Shown here: positions 15,876 to 23,358 of the stretch, piece after piece
Position numbering within the stretch: the stretch's first letter is position 1
Layout: every line of letters begins with the position of its first letter
Origin: Treponema porcinum
GTDB taxonomy: Bacteria > Spirochaetota > Spirochaetia > Treponematales > Treponemataceae
Direction: 5' to 3'
Length of the DNA stretch: 64,000 bases
Assembly (NCBI RefSeq): GCF_900167145.1
Contig: NZ_FUWG01000006.1
Location: 62,001-126,000, forward strand
Translations under genes and position numbers: made by a program
The notes under the pieces: generated by a model
Told to the model about the DNA's origin: nothing
What the model saw: only the letters and a program-made list of their open reading frames with translations
Databases searched by the model: none

Positions 15876-16994
15876 CTATCTCTCCACCTTCCTTACCGGG
15901 CGAACGTATTTCCAAAAACGTTTTGTGTCGTGGTAAAAGTAGAAAATGCGGCCCGGCGTTGTGTCCAGCTCGTATCCGCTTTTTGACCAGTCAAAGTTTT
16001 TCATCGCCGCTTCGATTTTTGCTTCTACCGCCTGATTTTCCGTTTCAAAGTCGAACGGGCCGTGTTCAAAGACGATGTATTCGCCCTCGGCAATGTCGGA
16101 CAAAATCATCTGTTCGGGAACAGTGCCGCTCCAGTCTGCCGGAAGCCGCACTCCGTAACATTCGGCAAGCGGAATTCCCCAGCTGCAAATCCGTCCTTCC
16201 GGGGCGTTCAAAAATGCCATAAGCTGACCGCTTCCGCTGTCGTTTTCCGTTCCGCCCTCGTCGTCGAGTTTTCCCTTAATGCTGTCCAGAATTCCGCAAA
16301 TCGTCTGGCAGTCCTGACCGGGAATTTTCGACTGCTTTTCCCAGAAGTCAAAGTAGCCGATGCTCTCGTAATTCCTGACGTGAAGGAACTTGTGCGCCGG
16401 AATAGTTACAAAATAAGTCTTTACGTCGCCTGAATTCTGCGTGTTTTCCAACCCCTGCAACTCCTTCGAACCTTGTAAATCCTGCAAATCCTGTGAATGT
16501 GTTTTCGTCATAGTTTTTTCTCCTGTACTCAAAAGATAACAGTCGAAAGGGCGCAGCAGAGTCCGCAGAACCACGGGAACAGGATTTTTCCGATAGTCTT
16601 TCGGGCTTACCGAGTACGCTTCCTTGAACGCGCGCGTAAAAGCCTCGTGGGAAGAAAAACCGTACTCAAGCGCAATGTCCAGAATCGAACGCTTCGTGTC
16701 GCGGATTTCCTTCAGCGCAAACGCAAGCCTTCTGTAGCGCAGATAGTCGCGGAAAGCCATCCCTGAAATCTCCCTGAATTTCTTTGAAAAGTGAAATTCC
16801 GAATACCCGAGCGTTTCCGCCGCCTTGGAAAGAGAAAGAGCGTCGTCGTCCTTAGCCTTGATGCTTTCGTCAATTCGCGCAATCACAGCCTGAATCATCC
16901 TCTGCCATTCGTGAATGCCGCTGTTTTCCGCCGCGAGCGAAGCCGTCTTTTTTTTCGCAATTCCTGTCAGATTTTGCCGTTCCATTTCAACCAT
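15876..16994 (-). CDS. AraC-family regulator with C-terminal GyrI-like effector domain
   Basis: A 372-aa transcription factor. The AraC helix-turn-helix pair occupies about residues 30-135 (LSLSKAAETLGYSEFHFSKKFREISG, then LDIALEYGFSSHEAFTRAFKEAYSVSPKDYR). A low-complexity linker (SQDLQDLQGSKELQG) leads to a GyrI/SOUL-type small-molecule-binding domain with YFVTIPAHKFLHVRNYE and EGEYIVFEHGPF. This is the Rob/SoxS-like plan of multidrug- and stress-responsive activators. The ATG is close to a second in-frame ATG (three codons on), so the exact start is uncertain. It is monocistronic, and its target is not visible nearby. Confidence 0.88.
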   Translation of the reverse strand: MVEMERQNLTGIAKKKTASLAAENSGIHEWQRMIQAVIARIDESIKAKDDDALSLSKAAETLGYSEFHFSKKFREISGMAFRDYLRYRRLAFALKEIRDTKRSILDIALEYGFSSHEAFTRAFKEAYSVSPKDYRKNPVPVVLRTLLRPFDCYLLSTGEKTMTKTHSQDLQDLQGSKELQGLENTQNSGDVKTYFVTIPAHKFLHVRNYESIGYFDFWEKQSKIPGQDCQTICGILDSIKGKLDDEGGTENDSGSGQLMAFLNAPEGRICSWGIPLAECYGVRLPADWSGTVPEQMILSDIAEGEYIVFEHGPFDFETENQAVEAKIEAAMKNFDWSKSGYELDTTPGRIFYFYHDTKRFWKYVRPVRKVER

Positions 16995-17071
16995 TGTAGC
17001 ACAAGTATAAAACTGCCGCTCGCAAAATTCTTGATTTCAGTTGCTGTCGCAGGGGATTTTTTTTCCTTTCA

Positions 17072-17224
17072 GGGCGTGCCCCTCTTTCAGAGGGTCAGGC
17101 TATCCAGGGTTCCGCTTTCGCTCCATTGCTTTCGTTGTGCTCCGCTCCACTTCAGCAACGGCTTCGCCGCCCTTCCTATCCTTCACGCGACGCTGGAGCG
17201 TGAAGGTCGTGTGCGAGAGCACAC
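17072..17224. repeat. Structured intergenic element, likely dispersed repeat
   Basis: GC-rich DNA between two minus-strand genes, unlike its surroundings. It contains stacked hairpins: CCCTC/GAGGG (17080-17094 region), CCTTCACGC/GCGTGAAGG (17180-17206, perfect 9-bp) and GTGTGC-GAGA-GCACAC (17209-17224, perfect). No gene-like frame is convincing. The composition and stacked palindromes suggest a repeat present elsewhere in the genome. Confidence 0.45.
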
Positions 17225-17259
17225 AGTTAAATAGACAATAGTTCGAAAACTTTTCTATA

Positions 17260-18171
17260 TTATATAGCTTTCACAGAGCCGGGCACTTCCGACTCTGCGT
17301 TGCGCGCGGCGCACCACGTTCCTTTTGCTAGTGACTCTGCAAGATTGTGCGAACGCAGGTATTCGTGCATAAAACCTGCGGAAAAAGAATCGCCGCACGC
17401 CGTCGTGTTTACTGCCCGTACTTCTTCCGCGTTAAATTCAACAAATGCTCCGTTTTCTGCGGCGAACGTTGATTTTTTGCCGCGCGTTACTACGATAATG
17501 CACCCCAAAGTCCGGCTTTTTTCCGCGACGGCATTTTTCAGCTGTTCTTCCGTTATAAAAAGGTCAAAACCAAATGTCGAACAGAATTCTTCCTCGTTGA
17601 TTTTTATTACTGCCGGCGTACACAGGGCAAGCGTTTTCTGCAAATTTTCGCCGCAATAGTCCGCAAGAAGAAATTTTCTCCTGTCAGAAGCCATTTTTGC
17701 AATTACAGCCGGAAGTCCGTCTGAAAAATATTTAGGGCAGCTTCCTGCCATAAGAACTGCATCGCATTTTTCGATGTTCGTTTCTATTTCGGCAAGCATT
17801 TCTGCCTGTGCATCTGAAAAATCGTATTTATCTGCCGGTTCATCTGCAACAAGTTCCGTCGTCGTTCCCTGCGCCCTGTCTAAAAGCGTCCAGCATTCCC
17901 TTGTACTTCCCGGCGTTTCTACCGGAATTACCGCAATTTTGTCCTGTTCTGCAAGTTCCATAAAAAGAGCAGCGTTAGTTTTTCCAAGCGGACAGACGGC
18001 AGTTGCACATCCCGGTTCTAGCTGATTTAGTACGCGCGCAGAATTAACTGCCTTCCCGGATGCGTCCTGCCGGTACTGCCTGCACCGGTTTACTGAATTT
18101 ATATGAAGATAGTCAAACGTAACTGTTCTTTGAATGGTCGGGCTTAGACAAATACACAAAATTGATGACAT
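17260..18171 (-). CDS. PfkB-family sugar kinase, 1-phosphofructokinase/tagatose-6-phosphate kinase type
   Basis: A 303-aa cytosolic ribokinase-fold kinase. The N-terminal CLSPTIQRTVTF and the GKAVNSARVL segment (equivalent of GGKGxNVA) match the 1-phosphofructokinase branch. The C-terminal signature NTTACGDSFSAGF holds the catalytic Asp. It phosphorylates a sugar phosphate with ATP; the substrate cannot be fixed from sequence. No PTS genes lie beside it. A sigma70-like promoter places the transcription start at or next to the ATG and there is no ribosome site, so the mRNA is probably leaderless. Confidence 0.82.
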   Translation of the reverse strand: MSSILCICLSPTIQRTVTFDYLHINSVNRCRQYRQDASGKAVNSARVLNQLEPGCATAVCPLGKTNAALFMELAEQDKIAVIPVETPGSTRECWTLLDRAQGTTTELVADEPADKYDFSDAQAEMLAEIETNIEKCDAVLMAGSCPKYFSDGLPAVIAKMASDRRKFLLADYCGENLQKTLALCTPAVIKINEEEFCSTFGFDLFITEEQLKNAVAEKSRTLGCIIVVTRGKKSTFAAENGAFVEFNAEEVRAVNTTACGDSFSAGFMHEYLRSHNLAESLAKGTWCAARNAESEVPGSVKAI

Positions 18172-18177
18172 ATTTTT

Positions 18178-18206
18178 ATTATATCAGTTTCTATGAAAAG
18201 AAACAA
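18178..18206 (-). promoter_or_regulatory. Promoter of the PfkB kinase gene (leaderless start)
   Basis: TTGTTT (18201-18206), a 17-base spacer and TATAAT (18178-18183) on the minus strand. Transcription would begin about 7 bases downstream, at the A of the ATG (18171). The spacer region contains AGTTTCT/AGAAACT arms that could be an operator. Confidence 0.7.
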
Positions 18207-18235
18207 TAAAAAGAAACTATGTGTTTTCTGCCTGT

Positions 18236-18331
18236 AAAAAAAACAGGGGCTCCGAAAAGCAACGCTATCCAGAGCCCCTGCCGTCCAGTTTCCTGGACAT
18301 CGGAGAGAGTTTATCAGCTTATTTACAAGCT
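18236..18331 (-). ncRNA. Putative small RNA of about 96 nt with its own promoter and terminator
   Basis: A self-contained transcription unit on the minus strand: consensus promoter (18338-18366), start near 18331, then three stems. These are AGCTT/AAGCT, the perfect GTCCAG-GAAA-CTGGAC (18083-strand equivalent 18283-18298) and CAGGGGCTC/GAGCCCCTG (18244-18280), the last followed by eight T. There is no start codon with a ribosome site and no open frame of note. It could alternatively be an attenuated leader of the kinase gene, but that gene has its own promoter. It does not show the conserved features of SRP RNA, 6S RNA, tmRNA or RNase P. Confidence 0.6.
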
Positions 18332-18337
18332 GATATA

Positions 18338-18366
18338 AATATATAACGGATTAAAAAGATTGTCAA
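18338..18366 (-). promoter_or_regulatory. Consensus sigma70 promoter of the putative small RNA
   Basis: TTGACA (18361-18366), exactly 17 bases, then TATATT (18338-18343), read on the minus strand. It is the best-matching promoter in this part of the window and drives nothing but the short terminated unit. Confidence 0.75.
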
Positions 18367-18415
18367 TGGTTTTGATTTTTTTTTATAAAATTATCGCCGT
18401 GTGGATAAAAAAAGA

Positions 18416-18446
18416 TAAAAAAAATGCTGCGCTAAGGCAGCATTTT
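18416..18446 (-). terminator. Rho-independent terminator downstream of tRNA-Ala
   Basis: ATGCTGC/GCAGCAT stem with a 6-base loop, flanked by A-run and T-run. On the minus strand it ends in eight T, a few bases after the tRNA. Confidence 0.85.
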
Positions 18447-18450
18447 AATT

Positions 18451-18523
18451 TGGAGATAATCGGATTCGAACCGACGACCCTTTGATTGCGAACCAAATGC
18501 TCTACCAACTGAGCTATATCCCC
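18451..18523 (-). tRNA. tRNA-Ala (anticodon CGC)
   Basis: 73-nt cloverleaf on the minus strand. Acceptor GGGGATA pairs with TATCTCC and has the G3-U70 wobble that defines alanine tRNA. The anticodon loop TTCGCAA gives CGC (reads GCG). T-loop TTCGAAT, discriminator A. The CCA end is not encoded. Confidence 0.93.
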
Positions 18524-18602
18524 GAACGTGTGACTATAATACAATATATAAAAAAAAACTTCAATTTGAAATCGGCAGAAAAATGCAGGACGTAAAACTG
18601 CG

Positions 18603-19469
18603 CTATTTGTCCTGCGTAAGGACTGTTCCTGCCGGAATTGAGCGCGTTACCCAGGTGTTTCCGCCTATCGTACAGCCCCTGCCGATTACTGTTTCTCCGC
18701 CAAGAATTGTTGCTCCTGCGTAAATCGTAACGTCGTCTTCTATAGTAGGGTGTCTTTTTTTGTTCATCAGTTCCTTTTTTACGCTTAGTGCACCGAGCGT
18801 AACGCCCTGGTATATTTTTACGTTATCACCGATTATTGTAGTTTCGCCGATTACTACGCCTGTTCCGTGGTCAATGAAAAACGATTCGCCGATTTTTGCA
18901 CCCGGATTGATGTCTATTCCTGTTTTTCCGTGTATGTGTTCGCTCATAATCCGCGGAATGACCGGAATGCCGCTTTCATACAGAAAATGTGCAATTCTGT
19001 ACACGAGGATTGCTTCAAGTCCCGGATAGGAAAGGATGACTTCTTCGTGACTTTTTGCCGCCGGATCGCCCCTGTAGCCTGCTTCAACGTCAAGTGCAAT
19101 TTTCCGCTTGATTTCCGGAAGTTCCTCAAGCAGTGCGATTGACGTTGCTTCTGCCAGTTTAAAGCAGTGGGAATCTTCTATATTATCTGCCGTGCCTTTC
19201 TGCTTGCAGACTGTGTATACAAGCGCTTTCTGGATTTCTTTCGTAAGTACGGCGATGACGTTGTTTACCCGCGTTCCTGTTACGTAGCGTATGTTTGCCG
19301 GCGTAATTTCTTCGTCCACCCTGAAGCCCGGAAAAATAAGGCACTGCAAGTCCTGAAGGACGGTGATGACGTTCTGTCTGTTTGGAAAATTCTCCGATTC
19401 GCTGCGGTTTATTCCGCCGTATCTGTCGTAGGAATCAAGAATTCCGTCTATGAGCATATCTATATTCAT
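18603..19469 (-). CDS. cysE: Serine O-acetyltransferase
   Basis: A 288-aa cytosolic enzyme that makes O-acetylserine from serine and acetyl-CoA, the first step of cysteine synthesis. The N-terminal helical half is followed by a left-handed hexapeptide beta-helix: [37 protein letters not shown], and [23 protein letters not shown]. The catalytic His-Asp region is in DHGTG. The start at 19469 is preferred over a longer frame because GAGGTC lies at ribosome-site distance and the preceding 32 codons read like leader sequence. The long N-terminal region resembles the EpsC/spirochaetal type. It complements the sulfhydrylase at the window start in sulfur assimilation. Confidence 0.9.
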   Translation of the reverse strand: MNIDMLIDGILDSYDRYGGINRSESENFPNRQNVITVLQDLQCLIFPGFRVDEEITPANIRYVTGTRVNNVIAVLTKEIQKALVYTVCKQKGTADNIEDSHCFKLAEATSIALLEELPEIKRKIALDVEAGYRGDPAAKSHEEVILSYPGLEAILVYRIAHFLYESGIPVIPRIMSEHIHGKTGIDINPGAKIGESFFIDHGTGVVIGETTIIGDNVKIYQGVTLGALSVKKELMNKKRHPTIEDDVTIYAGATILGGETVIGRGCTIGGNTWVTRSIPAGTVLTQDK

Positions 19470-19558
19470 TTTGACCTCTAAAAGTTCTGTTTTTCTGAAT
19501 AGTATCATATACTTTGTAAAAAAACTATAAAAAACGGCTGAATTCCGGGGAATTATTA

Positions 19559-19587
19559 TTGACATAAAAGTATCGGTCAGTTATATT
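19559..19587 (+). promoter_or_regulatory. Consensus promoter for the tRNA-Thr/rpmG/secE/nusG unit
   Basis: TTGACA (19559-19564), 17 bases, TATATT (19582-19587); the tRNA-Thr 5' end is 31 bases downstream. No other strong promoter is seen until the ribosomal genes. Confidence 0.75.
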
Positions 19588-19617
19588 TTCAGAACGCATT
19601 GCTATTTGTCGTGTAAT

Positions 19618-19690
19618 GCCCTTGTAGCTCAGCCGGTAGAGCGCAGCCATGGTAAGGCTGAGGTCTGCGGTTCAATCCCGCACGGGGGCT
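19618..19690 (+). tRNA. tRNA-Thr (anticodon GGT)
   Basis: 73-nt cloverleaf. The acceptor GCCCTTG pairs with CGGGGGC. Anticodon stem CAGCC/GGCTG holds the loop ATGGTAA, anticodon GGT. T-loop TTCAATC. No encoded CCA. It heads the classical tRNA-rpmG-tRNA-secE-nusG order. Confidence 0.95.
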
Positions 19691-19727
19691 CAAGTATTTT
19701 ATAAAAAATTGATTTAGGAGTATATAT

Positions 19728-19904
19728 ATGGCAAGTAAGAAAAAGGGAACCGTTGAAATCATCGCTCTTCAGTGTTCAGAGTGTAAGCGCAAGAATTATA
19801 CAACTTATAAGAACCGCAAGAACATTACCGGTAAACTTGAGTTGAGCAAGTATTGCCCGTTTGACCGCAAGCACACAATGCACAAAGAAACAAAAGCAAA
19901 ATAA
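19728..19904 (+). CDS. rpmG: 50S ribosomal protein L33
   Basis: A 58-aa protein of the large subunit near the tRNA exit site. CSEC at residues 16-19 and [16 protein letters not shown] at the end are L33 signatures. Three of the four zinc-ligand cysteines are kept; the fourth position is Asp (CPFD), so zinc binding is probably lost. AGGAG lies 8 bases before the ATG. It sits between two tRNA genes and is probably processed from a common transcript. Confidence 0.95.
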   Translation: MASKKKGTVEIIALQCSECKRKNYTTYKNRKNITGKLELSKYCPFDRKHTMHKETKAK

Positions 19905-19956
19905 TTGCAAAAATTGTATATTTTTCGTTCCGGTTTCTGGAGCGGTAAAAATATAT

Positions 19957-20029
19957 AGGGCAGTAGTTCAGCTGGTAGAGCAGCGGTCTCCAAAACCGCC
20001 TGTCGTGGGTTCAAATCCTGCCTGCCCTG
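19957..20029 (+). tRNA. tRNA-Trp (anticodon CCA)
   Basis: 73-nt cloverleaf. Acceptor AGGGCAG pairs perfectly with CTGCCCT, discriminator G. Anticodon stem GCGGT/ACCGC with loop CTCCAAA, anticodon CCA. T-loop TTCAAAT. secE starts 26 bases downstream. Confidence 0.95.
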
Positions 20030-20055
20030 TTTTCAGTTAATCCATTGGAGGAATT

Positions 20056-20238
20056 ATGTCAAAAGTCGGACAGTTTTTACGTGAAAGCAAAGCAGAATTG
20101 AAAAAGGTTGTATGGCCTTCACGTGATGATGTTGTATCTTCAGTAAAAGTTGTAATTATCTCCACTATAATCGTTGCAATCGTCCTTGGTCTGTTGGATT
20201 TTGCTTTTACGGAAGCATTCCGCGCGTTAATGAAATAG
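20056..20238 (+). CDS. secE: Preprotein translocase subunit SecE
   Basis: A 60-aa single-pass membrane protein that clamps SecY in the translocon. The amphipathic motif FLRESKAELKKVVWPSRDD (residues 7-25) and one transmembrane helix (about 30-50) are the whole conserved core, matching the short SecE form outside enterobacteria. GGAGG precedes the ATG. nusG follows after 12 bases. Confidence 0.95.
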   Translation: MSKVGQFLRESKAELKKVVWPSRDDVVSSVKVVIISTIIVAIVLGLLDFAFTEAFRALMK

Positions 20239-20250
20239 AGAAGGATTTTT

Positions 20251-20808
20251 ATGGCAAAGAGTTGGTACATTCTTCATACTTATAACGGTTATGAAGGTAA
20301 AATCGAACGTACTGTAAAAGCGCTTCTTGAAAAAAATGAGCTCGATCCTGCGGTTGTAACAGATATAAAAGTTCCTGTTGAAGAAGTAGTGGAAATAAAG
20401 GACGGCAAGAAAAAAAGCCGCCACGATAAATTTCTGCCGGGATACATAATGATAGAGCTTGACCTTCCTGAAATAGGATGGAAGGCTACGTGTTCTACTA
20501 TCAGACGTATTCAGGGTGTAACCGGCTTTGTAGGAACTAATCCGAACGAGCGTCCGCGTCCGATTTCTGCCGATGAGGCAAAGAACCTGCTTTTGAAAGC
20601 CGGCGCTATTAAAGGTGAAAAATCAGTCAAGGTTAAGCAGTCCTTTAATGTCGGCGATCAGGTTAAGATTACGGACGGTCCGTTTGCTTCTTTCAGCGGT
20701 ACTATCGAAGACGTAAGCGTAGAGAAAGACAAGCTGCGTGTTAATGTCCAGATTTTCGGACGTGCAACACCGGTTGAAGTCAGCCTGCTTCAGGTTGAAA
20801 AGATTTAA
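20251..20808 (+). CDS. nusG: Transcription termination/antitermination factor NusG
   Basis: A 185-aa RNA-polymerase-binding elongation factor that couples to the ribosome and Rho. The N-terminal NGN domain begins [17 protein letters not shown] and contains FLPGYIMIE. The C-terminal KOW domain contains [22 protein letters not shown]. Length and domain order are normal, without the insertion found in some spirochaete or Thermotoga NusG proteins. It is co-transcribed with secE. Confidence 0.95.
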   Translation: MAKSWYILHTYNGYEGKIERTVKALLEKNELDPAVVTDIKVPVEEVVEIKDGKKKSRHDKFLPGYIMIELDLPEIGWKATCSTIRRIQGVTGFVGTNPNERPRPISADEAKNLLLKAGAIKGEKSVKVKQSFNVGDQVKITDGPFASFSGTIEDVSVEKDKLRVNVQIFGRATPVEVSLLQVEKI

Positions 20809-20822
20809 CAAGAACAAAATTT

Positions 20823-20860
20823 CAGGTGCTCGCATGCCAGTGCGGGCATTACCTGTTTTT
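20823..20860 (+). terminator. Terminator-like hairpin between nusG and rplK
   Basis: CAGGT/ACCTG outer stem with an inner GC-rich pair, followed by five T. It may be a partial terminator or attenuator ahead of the L11 operon. The remaining leader to 20939 holds further short stems but no clear promoter. Confidence 0.5.
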
Positions 20861-20939
20861 GGGAGAAACGCAGGTCCGTTGGACAAAGGCGTTTCGCTAG
20901 AAGCGTATAAGCGCTTCATACCAATTTAGGAGATTCAAA

Positions 20940-21371
20940 ATGGCATCAAAGAAGGTAACAGCCGTAATTAAATTGCAGTGTCCGGCAGGAGCTGCTACAC
21001 CGGCTCCTCCGATCGGTCCTGCACTTGGGCCTCACGGTGTTTCTGCACCGAAGTTTGTCCAGGAATTCAACGACAGAACAAAGAATATGGAAAGAGGCCT
21101 TATCATTCCTGTTGTTCTGACTGTTTATGCGGACAAATCCTACACATTCATCCTTAAGACTCCTCCGGCCGCCGTTCTTATCAAGAAAGCGCTCAAGATT
21201 GAGAAAGGTTCCGGAAACCCGCTTCTTAACAAGGTGGGAACGCTCTCTAAGAAAGACCTTGAGGAAATCGCAAAGACTAAGCTCCCTGACGTTAATGCTA
21301 ACGATCTGGAAGCGGCAAAGAAAATCATCGCCGGTACTGCTCGCAGTATGGGTGTAGAGGTGGAGCACTAA
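20940..21371 (+). CDS. rplK: 50S ribosomal protein L11
   Basis: A 143-aa stalk-base protein that binds the GTPase-associated region of 23S rRNA. The N-terminal lobe has the proline-rich [20 protein letters not shown]. The C-terminal RNA-binding lobe ends in [10 protein letters not shown]. Length is standard. It starts the rplK-rplA-rplJ-rplL group, with rplA beginning one base after its stop. Confidence 0.97.
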   Translation: MASKKVTAVIKLQCPAGAATPAPPIGPALGPHGVSAPKFVQEFNDRTKNMERGLIIPVVLTVYADKSYTFILKTPPAAVLIKKALKIEKGSGNPLLNKVGTLSKKDLEEIAKTKLPDVNANDLEAAKKIIAGTARSMGVEVEH

Positions 21372-21372
21372 T

Positions 21373-22053
21373 ATGAAACACGGAAAGAAATATCGCGCAG
21401 CCGCTGAAAAGTATGATTTGACTAAAAAATACAGTGTAGATTCTGCCTGCAATATGGTAAAGGATATGAAAGTTGCAAGCTTTGACGAAACTGTTGAAGC
21501 TCATATTTCATTGAAGCTTGATAAATCTGCATCTGTTCGTGATACACTGGTTTTCCCTAATCAGTTCAGGGGTGAAAAGAAAGTTCTTGTTTTCTGTCAC
21601 GAAGACCGCGTAAAGGAAGCTCTTGATGCAGGTGCTGCTTATGCCGGTTCTGATGAATACATCGAAAAGGTAAAGGGCGGATGGCTTGATTTTGATGTTG
21701 CAGTTGCAACTCCTGATATGATGAAGGACGTTGGTCGTCTTGGTATGGTTCTTGGTAGAAAAGGTCTTATGCCTAACCCGAAAACCGGTACTGTTACTAC
21801 TGACATTACAAATGCCATCAACGAGCTTAAGAAAGGACGCACTGAATACCGCGCTGATAAGGGCGGAGTTATTCATATTGCCGTAGGCAAGAGTTCTATG
21901 GACGCTGCAAAAGTTGCAGAGAACGTAAATGTACTTCTTGCAGAAGTTGCCAAGAAGTCTCCTAATGGTGTTACTGCTGGATTTATTCAGTCTGTTTCCC
22001 TTAGTTCTACTATGGGCCCGGGTGTCTGGGTTGATATGAAGGAAGGTGAATAA
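21373..22053 (+). CDS. rplA: 50S ribosomal protein L1
   Basis: A 226-aa L1-stalk protein and likely translational repressor of its own operon. Motifs include the KKYSVDSA start of domain I, GRKGLMPNPKTGTVT and EYRADKGGVIHIAVGKSSM. Start and length are typical. It is translated one base after rplK and two bases before rplJ, indicating tight coupling. Confidence 0.97.
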   Translation: MKHGKKYRAAAEKYDLTKKYSVDSACNMVKDMKVASFDETVEAHISLKLDKSASVRDTLVFPNQFRGEKKVLVFCHEDRVKEALDAGAAYAGSDEYIEKVKGGWLDFDVAVATPDMMKDVGRLGMVLGRKGLMPNPKTGTVTTDITNAINELKKGRTEYRADKGGVIHIAVGKSSMDAAKVAENVNVLLAEVAKKSPNGVTAGFIQSVSLSSTMGPGVWVDMKEGE

Positions 22054-22055
22054 TT

Positions 22056-22649
22056 ATGGCAATGATGGCAAAGAAAGTTCAGTCTGCTAAGACTGCTGCA
22101 ATTGAAGAAGCTAAAAAGACATTTGCAGAATACAAAGATTTTATTTTTGCTGATTACCGTGGAATGACTGTAGAGCAGATTTCAAACCTTCGTAAAAAGC
22201 TTCGTGAGCAGAAAGCCGTTCTTAAGGTTGTTAAGAATAATTTTGCACGCATTGCATTTGAAGATATGAAGATTGACAACGTTGCTGACTATCTTAAAGG
22301 TCCTACAGTTGTTGCTATGTCAAACGAAGAGTCCAATGTAGTTGCAAAAGTTCTTTTTGACTTTGCAAAGGAAGCTCCGACTCTTTCTGTAAAAGGTGCG
22401 TTCGTAGATAAGGCTGTCCTTGATGCAGCTAAAATCGAGGAATACTCTAAAGTTCCTGGAAAGAAAGAACTTATCGCAATGCTTATGTCTGCTATCAACG
22501 GTCCGGCTCGTCAGCTGGCTGCTACTATCAAGGCATACGCAGAAAAGAAAGAAGCAGAAGGCGGTGCGTCGGCTGCTCCTGCGGCAGAAGCGGCTCCGGC
22601 TGCTGAAGCTGCGCCGGCAGAATCAGCAGAGGCTCCGGCAGCTGAGTAA
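22056..22649 (+). CDS. rplJ: 50S ribosomal protein L10
   Basis: The base of the L7/L12 stalk. A 197-aa protein with FIFADYRGMTVEQISNLRKKLR near the N-terminus and the helix that binds L7/L12 dimers near 160-180. The end is an Ala/Glu/Pro-rich tail (repeats of EAAPA), longer than in E. coli. Two further in-frame ATG codons follow the first within four codons, so the true start may be 3-4 residues later. It is probably regulated with rplL through the intergenic hairpin. Confidence 0.95.
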   Translation: MAMMAKKVQSAKTAAIEEAKKTFAEYKDFIFADYRGMTVEQISNLRKKLREQKAVLKVVKNNFARIAFEDMKIDNVADYLKGPTVVAMSNEESNVVAKVLFDFAKEAPTLSVKGAFVDKAVLDAAKIEEYSKVPGKKELIAMLMSAINGPARQLAATIKAYAEKKEAEGGASAAPAAEAAPAAEAAPAESAEAPAAE

Positions 22650-22670
22650 TTCAGTTATTGAATCAGTTAT

Positions 22671-22709
22671 ACACGGTCAGGCTTCATAGCTGTCGACTGT
22701 CCGTGTTTT
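22671..22709 (+). promoter_or_regulatory. Hairpin between rplJ and rplL
   Basis: ACACGG/CCGTGT stem (22671-22676 with 22701-22706), extended by imperfect pairs, with a short T-rich tail. The tail is too weak for a full terminator. It may set the rplJ:rplL ratio or act as an RNA processing site; the four-fold excess of L7/L12 over L10 makes such an element plausible. Confidence 0.4.
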
Positions 22710-22791
22710 GATTTGCAGGACGGTTCGTATGAACCTGTTACTGCATCACCTTTTAGGGTGAATACATTTACATATTTGTGAGGAAGACAAT

Positions 22792-23172
22792 ATGGCAGCA
22801 TTAACAACAGATCAGATTCTTGATGCAATTTCCGGTATGACAGTTCTTGAATGTTCAGAACTTGTAAAGGCAATGGAAGAAAAATTCGGCGTAACTGCAG
22901 CAGTTGCAGTTGCAGCAGCTCCGGCAGCAGGTGCAGCAGCAGGTGGTGCTGAAGAACAGACTGAGTTCACAGTTACTCTTGACAGCTTCGATGCAGCTAA
23001 AAAGATTCCGGTTATCAAGGCTGTTCGCGAAATCACAGGTCTTGGTCTTGGTGAAGCAAAAGCTTTGGTTGAAGGCGCTCCGAAAGAGCTCAAAGCTGGC
23101 GTAAGCAAGGCTGACGCTGATGCAATGATTGCTAAGATTACAGAAGCCGGCGGAAAAGCCAGCAAGAAATAA
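22792..23172 (+). CDS. rplL: 50S ribosomal protein L7/L12
   Basis: A 126-aa acidic stalk protein that recruits translation factors. The N-terminal dimerisation helix region is followed by an Ala/Gly-rich hinge (about 38-55) and the C-terminal domain [36 protein letters not shown]. Length and order are typical. AGGAAG precedes the ATG. A strong hairpin terminator lies after it, so rpoBC expression is reduced relative to rplL. Confidence 0.97.
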   Translation: MAALTTDQILDAISGMTVLECSELVKAMEEKFGVTAAVAVAAAPAAGAAAGGAEEQTEFTVTLDSFDAAKKIPVIKAVREITGLGLGEAKALVEGAPKELKAGVSKADADAMIAKITEAGGKASKK

Positions 23173-23200
23173 TCGGGTTTTTGCCTGATTTTTAACTGAA

Positions 23201-23229
23201 ACAGCAGGAGGTTGTCTCCTGCTGTTTTT
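23201..23229 (+). terminator. Hairpin terminator/attenuator between rplL and rpoB
   Basis: Perfect 10-bp stem ACAGCAGGAG/CTCCTGCTGT with a 5-base loop and a run of T. It fits the partial terminator that lowers transcription into rpoBC in many bacteria. Confidence 0.85.
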
Positions 23230-23358
23230 GTGCTTTTATGTTCTTTTAAAATTTTTAGTATACGCCTTACCCCAATAAGGCAATCAGCCTGTTCTGTGCT
23301 GTGCAGAGTTTCTAGCATGTAGCAGTCCGTGGCTGAATCTATAATACAGGGGGAAATG

